Assembly (NCBI GenBank): GCA_032622095.1
Contig: CP136062.1
Coordinates: 6,324,001-6,388,000 of the forward strand
Length of the DNA stretch: 64,000 nucleotides
Source: Siphonodentalium dalli
Lineage: Eukaryota > Mollusca > Scaphopoda > Gadilida > Siphonodentaliidae
Reading direction: 5' to 3'
Position 1 is the stretch's first letter; each line of letters opens with the position of its first letter. A program made the translations under genes and the position numbers. Of the stretch, positions 10,953 through 24,089 are shown in pieces. The notes under the pieces are model-generated. The model saw nothing but the letters and a program-made list of their open reading frames with translations. It was not told the origin of the DNA and did not search any database.

Positions 10953-11432
10953 GGGAGTGACTAAAACGCAGAATGGGACGATGGGACGGTACGGTATGGG
11001 ACGGTATTGGGACGGTATGGGACGGTATTTGGGACGGCGCGGGACGGTATTGGGACGGTATTAGAAAACCGGCTGTTTATCAATAATACAGCGTGTAGCG
11101 GCATCAAAATGGTTATATATAGTCGGCATTAACATTGCGTACATGGAGCAACAATTTAATAGTCTCATTCGCCAACACAAAGCTCATATTACCGGCTAAA
11201 AATAGACACGACGGAAATAGGCGATTACGGTCAAACGCAGAAAGAAAATGTAAACACCAAATCACCCCATACATTCATATTTCCCTGTCCCACGGTGATA
11301 TTTTTGCATAAAATGTTAGATTAACATCTTATCGACATCACTGTAGCATTTTATTGACCATAATCAAGATGAAAACAACTTTTGTCGTCGATGGGACGGA
11401 AGCGAAATTGCAGAACGAAAATGTAAACAAAC
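10953..11432 (+). repeat. Left terminal inverted repeat, outer ~480 bp
   Basis: It matches the reverse complement of 44,794-45,273 almost base for base. Differences include an indel and a few substitutions in the GGGACGG cluster, and the ACCGG/ATCGG change near 11,211. The 35,165-35,375 copy matches only its outer 210 bp; the inner part continues at 32,571-33,347 from position 11,225 onward, so 62 bp (about 11,163-11,224) is missing from that right arm. Confidence 0.92.
10975..11065 (+). promoter_or_regulatory. Subterminal cluster of GGGACGG motifs
   Basis: GGGACGG occurs about eight times in 90 bp, spaced mostly 10-17 bp, just inside the terminus. It recurs as GGATGGGACGGTATTAG pairs in every unit of the inner array and as CCGTCCC in the right arm. 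Dense subterminal repeats are a known binding platform for transposases of several DNA-transposon groups; that role here is inference. Confidence 0.6.
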
Positions 11433-14400
11433 ACCAAATCATCCCATGCATTCACATTTCCCCGTCCCGCGGCGATATTTTTACATAAAATGTTAGATTA
11501 ACATCTTCTCGACATCATTGTAGCATTTTAATGACCACAATCAAGATTAAAACATGTTTTTATTCGCTGATGGAACTGAACGGAAGCGGTATTAAAGCGC
11601 AGAACAACCGTAGGAAATTGCAGAACGAAAATGTAAACAAACACCAAATCACCCCATGCATTCATATTTCCCCGTCCCGCGGCGATATTTTTGCATAAAA
11701 TGTTAGATTAACATCTTTTCGACATCACTGTAGCATTTTATTGACCATAATCAAGATGAAAACAACCTTTTTCGTCAATGGGACGGAAGCGAAATTGCAG
11801 AACGAAAATGTAAACAAACACCAAATCACCCCATGCATTCACATTTCCCCGTCCCGCGGCGATATTTTTACATAAAATGTTAGATTAATATCTTCTCGAC
11901 ATCATTGTAACATTTTATTGACCATAATCAAGATGAAAACATGTTTTTTTTTCGCTGATGGGACGGAAGCAAAATTGCAGAACGGGATGGGACGGTATTA
12001 GATAGGATGGGACGGTATTAGAAAACGCAGAACAGCTAAGATAGACCCCTAAACTTGCTGTTTAGCAATAATACAGCATGTAGCAGCACCAAAATGGCTC
12101 TATATGGTCATCAGTGCAGCATTTTATTGGTGATCCCATTTTATTGACCATAATCAAGATGAAAACAACTTTTTTCGTCGATGGGACGGAAGCGAAATTG
12201 CAGAACGAAAATGTAAACAAACACCAAATCACCCCATGCATTCACATTTCCCGGTCCCGCGGCGATATTTTTACATAAAATGTTAGATTAATATCTTCTC
12301 GACATCATTGTAACATTTTATTGACCATAATCAAGATGAAAACATGTTTTTTTTCGCTGATGGGACGGAAGCGAAATTGCAGAACGAAAATGTAAACAAA
12401 CACCAAATCACCCCATGCATTCACATTTCCCCGTCCCGCGGCGATATTTTTACATAAAATGTTAGATTAATATCTTCTCGACATCATTGTAACATTTTAT
12501 TGACCATAATCAAGATGAAAACATGTTTTTTTTTCGCTGATGGGACGGAAGCAAAATTGCAGAACGGGATGGGACGGTATTAGATAGGATGGGACGGTAT
12601 TAGAAAACGCAGAACAGCTAAGATAGACCCCTAAACTTGCTGTTTAGCAATAATACAGCATGTAGCAGCACCAAAATGGCTCTATATGGTCATCAGTGCA
12701 GCATTTTATTGGTGATCCCATTTTATTGACCATAATCAAGATGAAAACAACTTTTTTCGTCGATGGGACGGAAGCGAAATTGCAGAACGAAAATGTAAAC
12801 AAACACCAAATCACCCCATGCATTCACATTTCCCGGTCCCGCGGCGATATTTTTACATAAAATGTTAGATTAATATCTTCTCGACATCATTGTAACATTT
12901 TATTGACCATAATCAAGATGAAAACATGTTTTTTTTCGCTGATGGGACGGAAGCGAAATTGCAGAACGAAAATGTAAACAAACACCAAATCACCCCATGC
13001 ATTCACATTTCCCCGTCCCGCGGCGATATTTTTACATAAAATGTTAGATTAATATCTTCTCGACATCATTGTAACATTTTATTGACCATAATCAAGATCA
13101 AAACATGTTTTTTTTTCGCTGATGGGACGGAAGCAAAATTGCAGAACGGGATGGGACGGTATTAGATAGGATGGGACGGTATTAGAAAACGCAGAACAGC
13201 TAAGATAGACCCCTAAACTTGCTGTTTAGCAATAATACAGCATGTAGCAGCACCAAAATGGCTCTATATGGTCATCAGTGCAGCATTTTATTGGTGATCC
13301 CATTTTATTGACCATAATCAAGATGAAAACAACTTTTTTCGTCGATGGGACGGAAGCGAAATTGCAGAACGAAAATGTAAACAAACACCAAATCACCCCA
13401 TGCATTCACATTTCCCCGTCCCGCGGCGATATTTTTACATAAAATGTTAGATTAATATCTTCTCGACATCATTGTAACATTTTATTGACCATAATCAAGA
13501 TGAAAACATGTTTTTTTTCGCTGATGGGACGGAAGCGAAATTGCAGAACGAAAATGTAAACAAACACCAAATCACCCCATGCATTCACATTTCCCCGTCC
13601 CGCGGCGATATTTTTACATAAAATGTTAGATTAATATCTTCTCGACATCATTGTAACATTTTATTGACCATAATCAAGATCAAAACATGTTTTTTTTTCG
13701 CTGATGGGACGGAAGCAAAATTGCAGAACGGGATGGGACGGTATTAGATAGGATGGGACGGTATTAGAAAACGCAGAACAGCTAAGATAGACCCCTAAAC
13801 TTGCTGTTTAGCAATAATACAGCATGTAGCAGCACCAAAATGGCTCTATATGGTCATCAGTGCAGCATTTTATTGGTGATCCCATTTTATTGACCATAAT
13901 CAAGATGAAAACAACTTTTTTCGTCGATGGGACGGAAGCGAAATTGCAGAACGAAAATGTAAACAAACACCAAATCACCCCATGCATTCACATTTCCCGG
14001 TCCCGCGGCGATATTTTTACATAAAATGTTAGATTAATATCTTCTCGACATCATTGTAACATTTTATTGACCATAATCAAGATGAAAACATGTTTTTTTT
14101 CGCTGATGGGACGGAAGCGAAATTGCAGAACGAAAATGTAAACAAACACCAAATCACCCCATGCATTCACATTTCCCCGTCCCGCGGCGATATTTTTACA
14201 TAAAATGTTAGATTAACATCTTCTTGACATCATTGTAACATTTTAATGACCATAATCAAGATGAAAACATGTTTGTTTTCGCTGATGGGACGGAAGGGAA
14301 ATTGCAGAACGGGATGGGACGGTATTAGATAGGATGGGACGGTATTAGAAAACGCAGAACATCTAAGATAGACCCCTAAACTTGCTGTTTAGCAATAATA

Positions 14401-17400
14401 CAGCATGTAGCAGCACCAAAATGGCTCTATATGGTCATCAGTGCAGCATTTTATTGGTGATCCCATTTTATTGACCATAATCAAGATGAAAACAACTTTT
14501 TTCGTCAATGGGACGGAAGCGAAATTGCAGAACGAAAATGTAAACAAACACAAAATCACCCCATGCATTCACATTTCACCATCCCGCGGCGATATTTTTA
14601 CATAAAATGTTAGATTAACATCTTCTCGACATCATTGTAACATTTTAATGACCATAATCAAGATGAAAACATGTTTTTTTTCGCTGATGGGACGGAAGCG
14701 AAATTGCAGAACGGGATGGGACGGTATTAGATAGGATGGGACGGTATTAGAAAACGCAGAACAGCTAAGATAGACCCATAAACTTGCTGTTTAGCAATAA
14801 TACAGCATGTAGCAGCACCAAAATGGCTCTATATGGTCATCAGTGCAGCATTTTATTGGTGATCCCATTTTATTGACCATAATCAAGATGAAAACATGTT
14901 TTTTTTCGCTGATGGGACGGAAGCGAAATTGCAGAACGAAAATGTAAACAAACACCAAATCACCCCATGCATTCACATTTCCCCGTCCCGCGGCGATATT
15001 CTTACATAAAGTGTTAGATTAATATCTTCTCGACATCATTGTAACATTTTATTGACCATAATCAAGATGAAAACATGTTTTTTTTCGCTGATGGGACGGA
15101 AGCAAAATTGCAGAACGGGATGGGACGGTATTAGATAGGATGGGACGGTATTAGAAAACGCAGAACAGCTAAGATAGACCCCTAAACTTGCTGTTTAGCA
15201 ATAATACAGCATGTAGCAGCACCAAAATGGCTCTATATGGTCATCAGTGCAGCATTTTATTGGTGATCCCATTTTATTGACCATAATCAAGATGAAAACA
15301 ACTTTTTTCGTCGATGGGACGGAAGCGAAATTGCAGAACGAAAATGTAAACAAACACCAAATCACCCCATGCATTCACATTTCCCCGTCCCGCGGCGATA
15401 TTTTTACATAAAATGTTAGATTAATATCTTCTCGACATCATTGTAACATTTTATTGACCATAATCAAGATGAAAACATGTTTTTTTTTCGCTGATGGGAC
15501 GGAAGCAAAATTGCAGAACGGGATGGGACGGTATTAGATAGGATGGGACGGTATTAGAAAACGCAGAACAGCTAAGATAGACCCCTAAACTTGCTGTTTA
15601 GCAATAATACAGCATGTAGCAGCACCAAAATGGCTCTATATGGTCATCAGTGCAGCATTTTATTGGTGATCCCATTTTATTGACCATAATCAAGATGAAA
15701 ACAACTTTTTTCGTCGATGGGACGGAAGCGAAATTGCAGAACGAAAATGTAAACAAACACCAAATCACCCCATGCATTCACATTTCCCGGTCCCGCGGCG
15801 ATATTTTTACATAAAATGTTAGATTAATATCTTCTCGACATCATTGTAACATTTTATTGACCATAATCAAGATGAAAACATGTTTTTTTTCGCTGATGGG
15901 ACGGAAGCGAAATTGCAGAACGAAAATGTAAACAAACACCAAATCACCCCATGCATTCACATTTCCCCGTCCCGCGGCGATATTTTTACATAAAATGTTA
16001 GATTAATATCTTCTCGACATCATTGTAACATTTTATTGACCATAATCAAGATGAAAACATGTTTTTTTTTCGCTGATGGGACGGAAGCAAAATTGCAGAA
16101 CGGGATGGGATGGTATTAGATAGGATGGGACGGTATTAGAAAACGCAGAACAGCTAAGATAGACCCCTAAACTTGCTGTTTAGCAATAATACAGCATGTA
16201 GCAGCACCAAAATGGCTCTATATGGTCATCAGTGCAGCATTTTATTGGTGATCCCATTTTATTGACCATAATCAAGATGAAAACAACTTTTTTCGTCGAT
16301 GGGACGGAAGCGAAATTGCAGAACGAAAATGTAAACAAACACCAAATCACCCCATGCATTCACATTTCCCGGTCCCGCGGCGATATTTTTACATAAAATG
16401 TTAGATTAATATCTTCTCGACATCATTGTAACATTTTATTGACCATAATCAAGATGAAAACATGTTTTTTTTCGCTGATGGGACGGAAGCGAAATTGCAG
16501 AACGAAAATGTAAACAAACACCAAATCACCCCATGCATTCACATTTCCCCGTCCCGCGGCGATATTTTTACATAAAATGTTAGATTAACATCTTCTTGAC
16601 ATCATTGTAACATTTTAATGACCATAATCAAGATGAAAACATGTTTGTTTTCGCTGATGGGACGGAAGGGAAATTGCAGAACGGGATGGGACGGTATTAG
16701 ATAGGATGGGACGGTATTAGAAAACGCAGAACATCTAAGATAGACCCCTAAACTTGCTGTTTAGCAATAATACAGCATGTAGCAGCACCAAAATGGCTCT
16801 ATATGGTCATCAGTGCAGCATTTTATTGGTGATCCCATTTTATTGACCATAATCAAGATGAAAACAACTTTTTTCGTCAATGGGACGGAAGCGAAATTGC
16901 AGAACGAAAATGTAAACAAACACAAAATCACCCCATGCATTCACATTTCACCATCCCGCGGCGATATTTTTACATAAAATGTTAGATTAACATCTTCTCG
17001 ACATCATTGTAACATTTTAATGACCATAATCAAGATGAAAACATGTTTTTTTTCGCTGATGGGACGGAAGCGAAATTGCAGAACGGGATGGGACGGTATT
17101 AGATAGGATGGGACGGTATTAGAAAACGCAGAACAGCTAAGATAGACCCATAAACTTGCTGTTTAGCAATAATACAGCATGTAGCAGCACCAAAATGGCT
17201 CTATATGGTCATCAGTGCAGCATTTTATTGGTGATCCCATTTTATTGACCATAATCAAGATGAAAACATGTTTTTTTTCGCTGATGGGACGGAAGCGAAA
17301 TTGCAGAACGAAAATGTAAACAAACACCAAATCACCCCATGCATTCACATTTCCCCGTCCCGCGGCGATATTCTTACATAAAGTGTTAGATTAATATCTT

Positions 17401-19658
17401 CTCGACATCATTGTAACATTTTATTGACCATAATCAAGATGAAAACATGTTTTTTTTCGCTGATGGGACGGAAGCAAAATTGCAGAACGGGATGGGACGG
17501 TATTAGATAGGATGGGACGGTATTAGAAAACGCAGAACAGCTAAGATAGACCCCTAAACTTGCTGTTTAGCAATAATACAGCATGTAGCAGCACCAAAAT
17601 GGCTCTATATGGTCATCAGTGCAGCATTTTATTGGTGATCCCATTTTATTGACCATAATCAAGATGAAAACAACTTTTTTCGTCGATGGGACGGAAGCGA
17701 AATTGCAGAACGAAAATGTAAACAAACACCAAATCACCCAATGCATTCACATTTCCCCGTCCCGCGGCGATATTTTTACATAAAATGTTAGATTAATATC
17801 TTCTGGACATCATTGTAACATTTTATTGACCATAATCAATATGAAAACATGTTTTTTTTCGCTGATGGGACGGAAGCGAAATTGCAGAACGAAAATGTAA
17901 ACAAACACCAAATCACCCCATGCATTCACATTTCCCCGTCCCGCGGCGATATTTTTACATAAAATGTTAGATTAACATCTTCTTGACATCATTGTAACAT
18001 TTTAATGACCATAATCAAGATGAAAACATGTTTGTTTTCGCTGATGGGACGGAAGCGAAATTGCAGAACGGGATGGGACGGTATTAGATAGGATGGGACG
18101 GTATTAGAAAACGCAGAACAGCTAAGATAGACCCCTAAACTTGCTGTTTAGCAATAATACAGCATGTAGCAGCACCAAAATGGCTCTATATGGTCATCAG
18201 TGCTGCATTTTATTGGTGATCCCATGTTATTGACCATAATCAAGATGAAAACAACTCTTTTCGTCGATGGGACGGAAGCGAAATTGCAGAACGAAAATGT
18301 AAACAAACACCAAATCACCCCATGCATTCACATTTCCCCGTCCCGCGGCGATATTTTTACATAAAATGTTAGATTAATATCTTCTCGACATCATTGTAAC
18401 ATTTTATTGACCATAATCAAGATGAAAACATGTTTTTTTTCGCTGATGGGACGGAAGCGAAATTGCAGAACGGGATGGGACGGTATTAGATAGGATGGGA
18501 CGATATTAGAAAACGCAGAACAGCTAAGATAGACCCCTAAACTTGCTGTTTAGCAATAATACAGCATGTAGCAGCACCAAAATGGCTCTATATGGTCATC
18601 AGTGCAGCATTTTATTGGTGATCCCATTTTATTGACCATAATCAAGATGAAAACATGTTTTTTTTCGCTGATGGGACGGAAGCGAAATTGCAGAACGAAA
18701 ATGTAAACAAACACCAAATCACCCCATGCATTCACATTTCCCCGTCCCGCGGCGATATTTTTGCATAAACTGTTAGATTAACATCTTTTGACAACACTGA
18801 AGCATTTTAATGACCATAATCAAGGTTAAAACAATTTTTTTTTGGTCGATGGGACGGCACCTTTGGATATTGCAGAACGGGATGGGACGTTATTATATAG
18901 GATGGGACGGTATTAGAAACCGCAGGACAGCTAAGATAGACCCCTAAACTTGCTGTTTAGCAATAATACAGCATGTATAGCAGCACCAAAATGGCTCTAT
19001 ATGGTCATCTGTGCAGCATTTTACTTGTGATCCCATTTTATTGACCATAATCAAGATGAAAACAACTTTTTTCGTCGATGGGACGGAAGCGAAATTGCAG
19101 AACGAAAATGTAAACAAACACCAAATCACCCCATGCATTCACATTTCCCCGTCCCGCGGCGATATTTTTACATAAAATGTTAGATTAACATCTTCTCGAC
19201 ATCATTGTAACATTTTAATGACCATAATCAAGATTAAAACATGTTTTTTTTCGCTGATGGGACGAAACCTTTGGAAATTGCAGAACGGGATGGGACGGTA
19301 TTAGATAGGATGGGACGGTATTAGAAAACGCAGAACAGCTAAGATAGACCCCTAAACTTGCTGTTTATCAATAATACAGCATGTAGCAGCACCAATATGG
19401 CTCTGTATGGTCATCAGTGCAGCATTTTATTGGTGATCCCATTTTATTGACCATAATTGGGATGGGACGGTATTTGAAAACGCAGAACAGCTAACATCTT
19501 TTCGACGTCATGACCATTAAAGATTAAAACAACTTTTTTCGCTGACGGGATAGCAGCGGCAAAACGCAGAACAACCTTTGGAAATTGCAGAACTAGATGG
19601 GACGGTATTAGATGGGATGGGACGGTATTACATGGGTTGAGACGGTGTTAAAGAACTC
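11240..19658 (+). repeat. Nested tandem array forming the left arm (180 / 402-582 / 2,372 bp)
   Basis: The basic ~180 bp monomer carries GCAGAACGAAAATGTAAACA, CCCGTCCCGCGGCGATA and GACCATAATCAAGATGAAAA. The landmark CTTGCTGTTTAGC falls at about 12,054, 12,636, 13,218, 13,800, 14,381, 14,783, 15,187, 15,590, 16,172, 16,753, 17,155, 17,559, 18,140, 18,542, 18,949 and 19,357. Spacings are therefore 581-582 or 402-408 bp: one landmark block plus two or one monomers. A five-unit block of 2,372 bp is itself repeated: private variants at 14,360, 14,578 and 14,998 reappear at 16,732, 16,950 and 17,370. The small open frames are array artefacts. Confidence 0.93.
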
Positions 19659-20010
19659 GGTACCGTATATATAGCATGCTATGCAAACAAACTGTATGAC
19701 ACTTGATGCTCGAGTACATCGTGTCACCGTAGTTAGCATCACACCTGTCGAAACAATATTCGAATACAATGTAAAATAATTGAGGTGTTGTCCCAGGATT
19801 TTACAGCTTTTTTAATATACCGACACAGAAGAATGTCAGTAGATGATGAGATGAATGTATGGATATCCCGCCATATGTCAGTTTTTATTAGAGAATGCAT
19901 TAAAACAATAGCACAAGCTTCGGACAACACAGCAGCTACACAATATATATATATATTTCAACCGTTGTTTGAACGGGTGATTGTTGCCGACAAAGGTTAA
20001 TGTAATTAAA
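19659..20010. other. Spacer between arm and inner inverted monomers; no gene
   Basis: Homology with the right arm stops sharply after TTAAAGAACTC at 19,658 (right-arm counterpart at 32,571). The spacer contains a TATATAGCATGCTATGC palindrome near 19,666 and nothing recognisable as coding. Confidence 0.5.
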
Positions 20011-20386
20011 GACATATGAACAATAAAATGTTGAATAAAATCCTACAATGTTATCGAGAATATATTTATGTAACATTAATTTTTGTACAGTAATATCGTC
20101 ATGTGACGGCGAAATATTAATGCATTTGTTGTATACATGTTCGTTCTGCAATGTTGTCACGGCTGTTCTGCGTTTTACCGTGTCTGTCCCATCGACGAAA
20201 CAATTTGTTTCAAACTTGATTATGGATGAATAAAATGTTGCACGGATGTCGAGAATATATTATCTAACATTGTGTTTTGCCACTGCTGTCCCATCAGCGA
20301 ATAAAAACATGTTTTAATCTTGATTATGGTCATTAAAATGTTACAATGATGTCGAGAATATATTAATCTAACAATTTATGCCGAAA
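20010..20386 (-). repeat. Diverged array monomers in inverted orientation
   Basis: TGTTCGTTCTGCAATG, GTCCCATCGACGAAACA and CTTGATTATGGTCATTAAAA are the reverse complement of array monomers, more diverged than those in the left arm. With 31,060-31,955 they form an inner, older layer of the element. Confidence 0.75.
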
Positions 20387-20387
20387 T

Positions 20388-20540
20388 ATCCAGGGGGGGG
20401 GCGGAAAAAAACTGCGGGACACAACGTACCGGGGGGGGTACATAGGCGTAAACAAATTACACATAAATTTTGTCCTTATTCATTTACGGGGGGGGGGGGG
20501 GGGGGGGGGGGGGTTGTCGGAAAAAATTTGCATGTAATTT
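20388..20540 (+). repeat. Two poly-G/poly-A modules including a 26-base G run
   Basis: G runs at about 20,391-20,400, 20,431-20,439 and 20,488-20,513 (26 G). Two of them are followed by CGGAAAAAAACTGC or TCGGAAAAAATT. Strong G-quadruplex potential, and such runs are also prone to assembly error. Confidence 0.8.
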
Positions 20541-21480
20541 TTTCCAAATATGTATTTTCAGACTCACAACTTAAATTTTCTCTAATTTGATAGAATATGG
20601 ATTAACCTTAATATCAAAATCATATATACATGAGTAGTACAATCCACATAAAATAATTTTGGATAAACACTGTCTTGGTTTACATGTGATATTGACCCCA
20701 TTAACCTTCTTAATAATGCCGACTATGTCAGTGTCTACCAGTCGAATCCAGAATTCTACCCTGCGATCGCTCATCTGGCAAATTTTTACTGCAGAACTAT
20801 CCCATGTATTAAACAATTTCTCCTCCAATGGTATCAGAAAACATAACTAGAGGTCAGATTCCATGGAATCAGATATACTTCCATGGTATCCCATCCAATC
20901 CCATGTGAGTGTTATGCGTATATGTGTGTTCCTCTTCATGCGAATGCATATTGGAGCTTAATGATCCGATGGTGGACTTGCATTGACATTTCTAAATAAG
21001 AAATATACTCCAAAGGTTTATGTCATGATGATTAATGACTGTCTAATGCATCATGGCCCTGACCAACTGAGTCACCATTCACCCAGCCAATCAGTTCATT
21101 TGTATTCGTAGGGATACATTTTATGGCTAATTATAGCCGCTCCCCTGGACGCCCAAATCCTGTTCAACGGTCACGAAATTTGGTGTGTCTGATTGTAGAG
21201 TAATAGGCATGTATATATATCAAAAGGGTGCAAATCATATTAATGTAAAATGACTCCGTTATATCGCATTTAGTGGATAGTACTTTCAGTTTCGGATTCA
21301 GAATTGTTCGTTTTAATGGAAGAGGAAAGACCGCTTATTAATTAATTCAGAGCGTCATCGCCACACTATACTCATTAACGTCGTTGTAATATAGTTAACA
21401 GTAATCAAGAGATAACTATATCACAATCGATAATGTCATCTGAGTGCCTACCCGTCCGTTTTAAAACTAATGGTGTCCGT
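20540..21480. other. No gene seen
   Basis: Unique AT-rich sequence. A short local repeat 'ccatggaatcagatatacttccatggtatcccatcc' style patch lies near 20,862-20,900. Open frames are short and unrecognised. Confidence 0.45.
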
Positions 21481-21596
21481 ATATATACTACCAAACACAT
21501 GCATTGTTCAAAATATAAAACACTGGATTGAGTAGATTCGCGATTTTCCATTGTTTCGCGCTCCCCTCGGGCAGGTTAATTTCTTGGTAGAGCAGT

Positions 21597-21737
21597 AAAT
21601 CTTTGGGGGCGTATCTATGGTATATCGTTGTACCTGCTCGTGCATTAGCTTGCTCCTTGATAAACCCGTAAAATCTTGGAGGCGTACCTACAGTATACCG
21701 ACGTACATGCTCCTGCATTAAACTAGCTCCTTTATTA
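21597..21737. repeat. ~72 bp tandem duplication
   Basis: Two diverged copies of a block containing AAATCTT..GGCGTA..CTATGGTATA..GCATTA..GCTCCTT, starting near 21,597 and 21,669. Confidence 0.6.
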
Positions 21738-21799
21738 GCACGTTTGGATTTGGGGCTAAAATTAGGTTAGTGATAGACTACTCAAGTATAAATATTTAT

Positions 21800-22215
21800 A
21801 TTATACTAGCAGGGTGACCCGACTTCGTCCGGACTGTTTTCGCTATTGACCATTTTGAAGGTCAAGGTCAGGTCGGGGTCTCAATTTGACCCGTGTAAAA
21901 CATTCCCACGACAAAATTACCCTTGGTATCAATTTCATCAAAATCCCGTCGAAAGGCGCGATTTGACCTTGAATTGACCATTTTAAAACAAACGTACCCA
22001 TAGGTATCAAATTTCGTGGAAATCCATCCATTTTACACGATTTAACATTGAATTTACCATTTTTAAAGTCATGGCCAGGTCGGAGTCAAAAACACTCCCC
22101 GGACAAAAGTAACCCTTGATATAAAATTTTGTCGAAATCCGTCCGGCAGTTTTCCCGGCCATACCTAACAGACAAACAAACAAACAGACAGAAGTCCCAA
22201 AATATATAGTAGATA
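21800..22215. mobile_element. SINE/MITE-like interspersed repeat, copy 3
   Basis: Starts TATACTAGCAGGGTGACCCG, ACTTCGTCCGG, with GAAGGTCAAGGTCAGGTCGG and TTTGACCCGTGTAAAACA blocks. It ends CAAACAGACAGAAGTCCCAA, AATATATAGTAGA. Same family as 6,195 and 25,485. Confidence 0.75.
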
Positions 22216-22404
22216 ACGTTGTCACGAGTGAACCGATCCATCCGGTCGGCGGGTGTTAATTTCGGCGTTTTAGCGTACATTCATAGCGAATTCGGCAGCA
22301 GCGTATGGGGTAATTTATTCACTGCCGCTGCAGCTAGCGACTAGTCCGATCGCCCATGGATGCATATGGGTATTCACTTCATGATATAATGTCCATTTCC
22401 GTTA

Positions 22405-22505
22405 GGGCCCGACGAAGCTTCGAGATTCGATTCGATTTCGAATCTTACGTTTCGATTCGATTCGATTCGAAAGCGGTCGGGTGATTCAGGATATTTCGAA
22501 TCGTT
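22405..22505. repeat. GATTC/GAATC-rich low-complexity patch
   Basis: Overlapping TTCGATTCGATTCGA and CGAATC units, partly self-complementary, about 150 bp upstream of the candidate first exon at 22,653. Confidence 0.55.
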
Positions 22506-22652
22506 ATATACAAGTCTTTTATCACCGGATATAGACTGCATTATCTATAAAAATGTGTTCATTATATCCCTAATACTTAACCCGAGTGTGTTTCCGCGAC
22601 CATCTCACGGGGAATCACGTCGTTTCGAGTTGATGAGTACTACGCATTTAAC

Positions 22653-24081
22653 ATGGCGGAGGCGACAGAAAACACATCGAGAAACGAAGAAAAAGGTAAT
22701 AAACTAGGATATGACGTATTTCAAAGTATTTTGGCAGCTACGAGCATATTTTACACCATTTTTAAAACAAGCTCATACCTCATGTGTGTCCAAATTCACA
22801 TGTGTTTGCTCTAAAATTCTGACCAAAAGTCGTCAGTCGGAGGATTTTCCACGACGTGTTTAATGGTGTATTCCACGAACATTTTCTATTTTCATGCTTT
22901 TAATCTGCTTGGACCAAAAATATTGTTACTAAATTATGTTTATTGAAAGAAAGCACATTTAGTCGTCAATATATTGAACCCTGTTTAAAAAAAAATGTAT
23001 TTTTCCTTGTGAATCGTAGCTTTTTCATTAGTGATGAGTGTCCACACACCACAATTCAGTGATGAGTTACCATGAACTTGTTCAGAATAGATTGAATAAA
23101 TAGAGGATACAAAACGAGTCAAAGGGCTTACAGCGAAATTTACAAAAGAAGATCAGCAAATTGGGTCTGAAACGTTCATATAGGCAAGGTGCAGGTCTAA
23201 TTTACTGGAATTTCGCTCTAAACTGAGTCGACTTGAAGATTATAATTATATTGCTGTATGGCCAAGGCAAACCGCCAAAGTACGGTAGTGTTCATTTGGG
23301 GTAATAAATTAAATTGTGTACCCTAGATGTAAAACATGTGGTTTAAAAAGTTATATATATATGCTACTGGTGCTATATACTGGTAACTCTCTCTTTTGTT
23401 TTGGTGATAACGGTACCCAGGTTCTGAAAATTGTGATAAAGGCACCCAGGCTGTGAAAAATCGTAATAAGCTACCCAGGTTCATCGAATCTCAAATTAAA
23501 CGAGATTTAAATATCTTTGCTTGAAATTCGTTTGATTTTATGCTGTCGCTTTCAGTTTTAAATTGTTTGAACTGCTATAAATCTAAAGAATTTAGTCAAC
23601 TAATGTATCCTTTGATATGTTTTCCTGCAGTGTAACACAAAATTGCCCCGTCGAACGCAGATGAACCTGGGTACCTTTATCACAAAAACCGATACTTTAC
23701 TTTAAACATATTTTATTTGTATATCGAATAATACAAAAGAGATTGGGGACAAGTTACAAAACTTACTAACAAAAACCGACGAGACTGACCAATTCGGCGC
23801 TAGTAATGGTCGTTGATCACCATTTTGTAATGAGTGTAATGACCGTAATAAATGTTTGACCATAAAATAACACGAAATAATGTCACCAAAATATTCTTAC
23901 GCAGGATTTGTGATTTTATTTTTCAGATGAAATGCCCGAGAACAAGTCAGTTGTGTTGTGTAGCACCTGTGGCAAGTAGTTTGGTTCGAAGTCAGGCCTC
24001 GGTGCCCATACACGTGGCTACAGGAAAGAGGATTTAAAGTTTCTGGTTGTTTTTATATTTAATAAAAAGAGAATCTTGTAA
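22653..24081 (+). pseudogene. Decayed two-exon C2H2 zinc-finger gene fragment
   Basis: Exon 1 (22,653-22,695) encodes MAEATENTSRNEEK and ends at a GTAATA donor in phase 1. Exon 2 starts at 23,927 after a pyrimidine-rich TTTTATTTTTCAG acceptor. The joined frame continues DEMPENKSVVLCSTCGK, then hits TAG (23,977-23,979), then FGSKSGLGAHTRGYRKEDLK, ending at TAA 24,079-24,081 next to an AATAAA signal (24,061-24,066). The C-x2-C-x12-H spacing is exact for a C2H2 finger, and the expected second His (H-x3-H) is Tyr. Both the stop and the His-to-Tyr change are single C-to-T steps away from sensible codons (CAG, CAY). The intron (1,231 bp) contains a MITE. Function unknown: a DNA-binding or transposon-derived protein is possible. 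It lies inside the giant element. Confidence 0.5.
23397..23690. mobile_element. MITE-2, ~294 bp, inverted termini
   Basis: The left end GTTTTGGTGATAACGGTACC (continuing CAGGTTC) mirrors the right end, which read in reverse complement is GGTTTTTGTGATAAAGGTAC (continuing CCAGGTTC). Non-coding. It separates two blocks (23,245-23,345 and 23,795-23,885) that lie close together in the inverted copy at 25,170-25,375, which lacks it, so it is a real insertion. Confidence 0.7.
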
Positions 24082-24089
24082 CATTTTTT

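Noticed and set aside
10941-10960. Idea that TGTATCTC beside one end and GAGATACA beside the other is an 8 bp inversion
   Set aside because: Read on one strand, both flanks are TGTATCTC; it is a direct target duplication around inverted termini.
14791-19138. Repeated 61-64 codon minus-strand frames with identical peptides
   Set aside because: They recur with the array units (offsets 2,372 and 1,387) and have no family resemblance.
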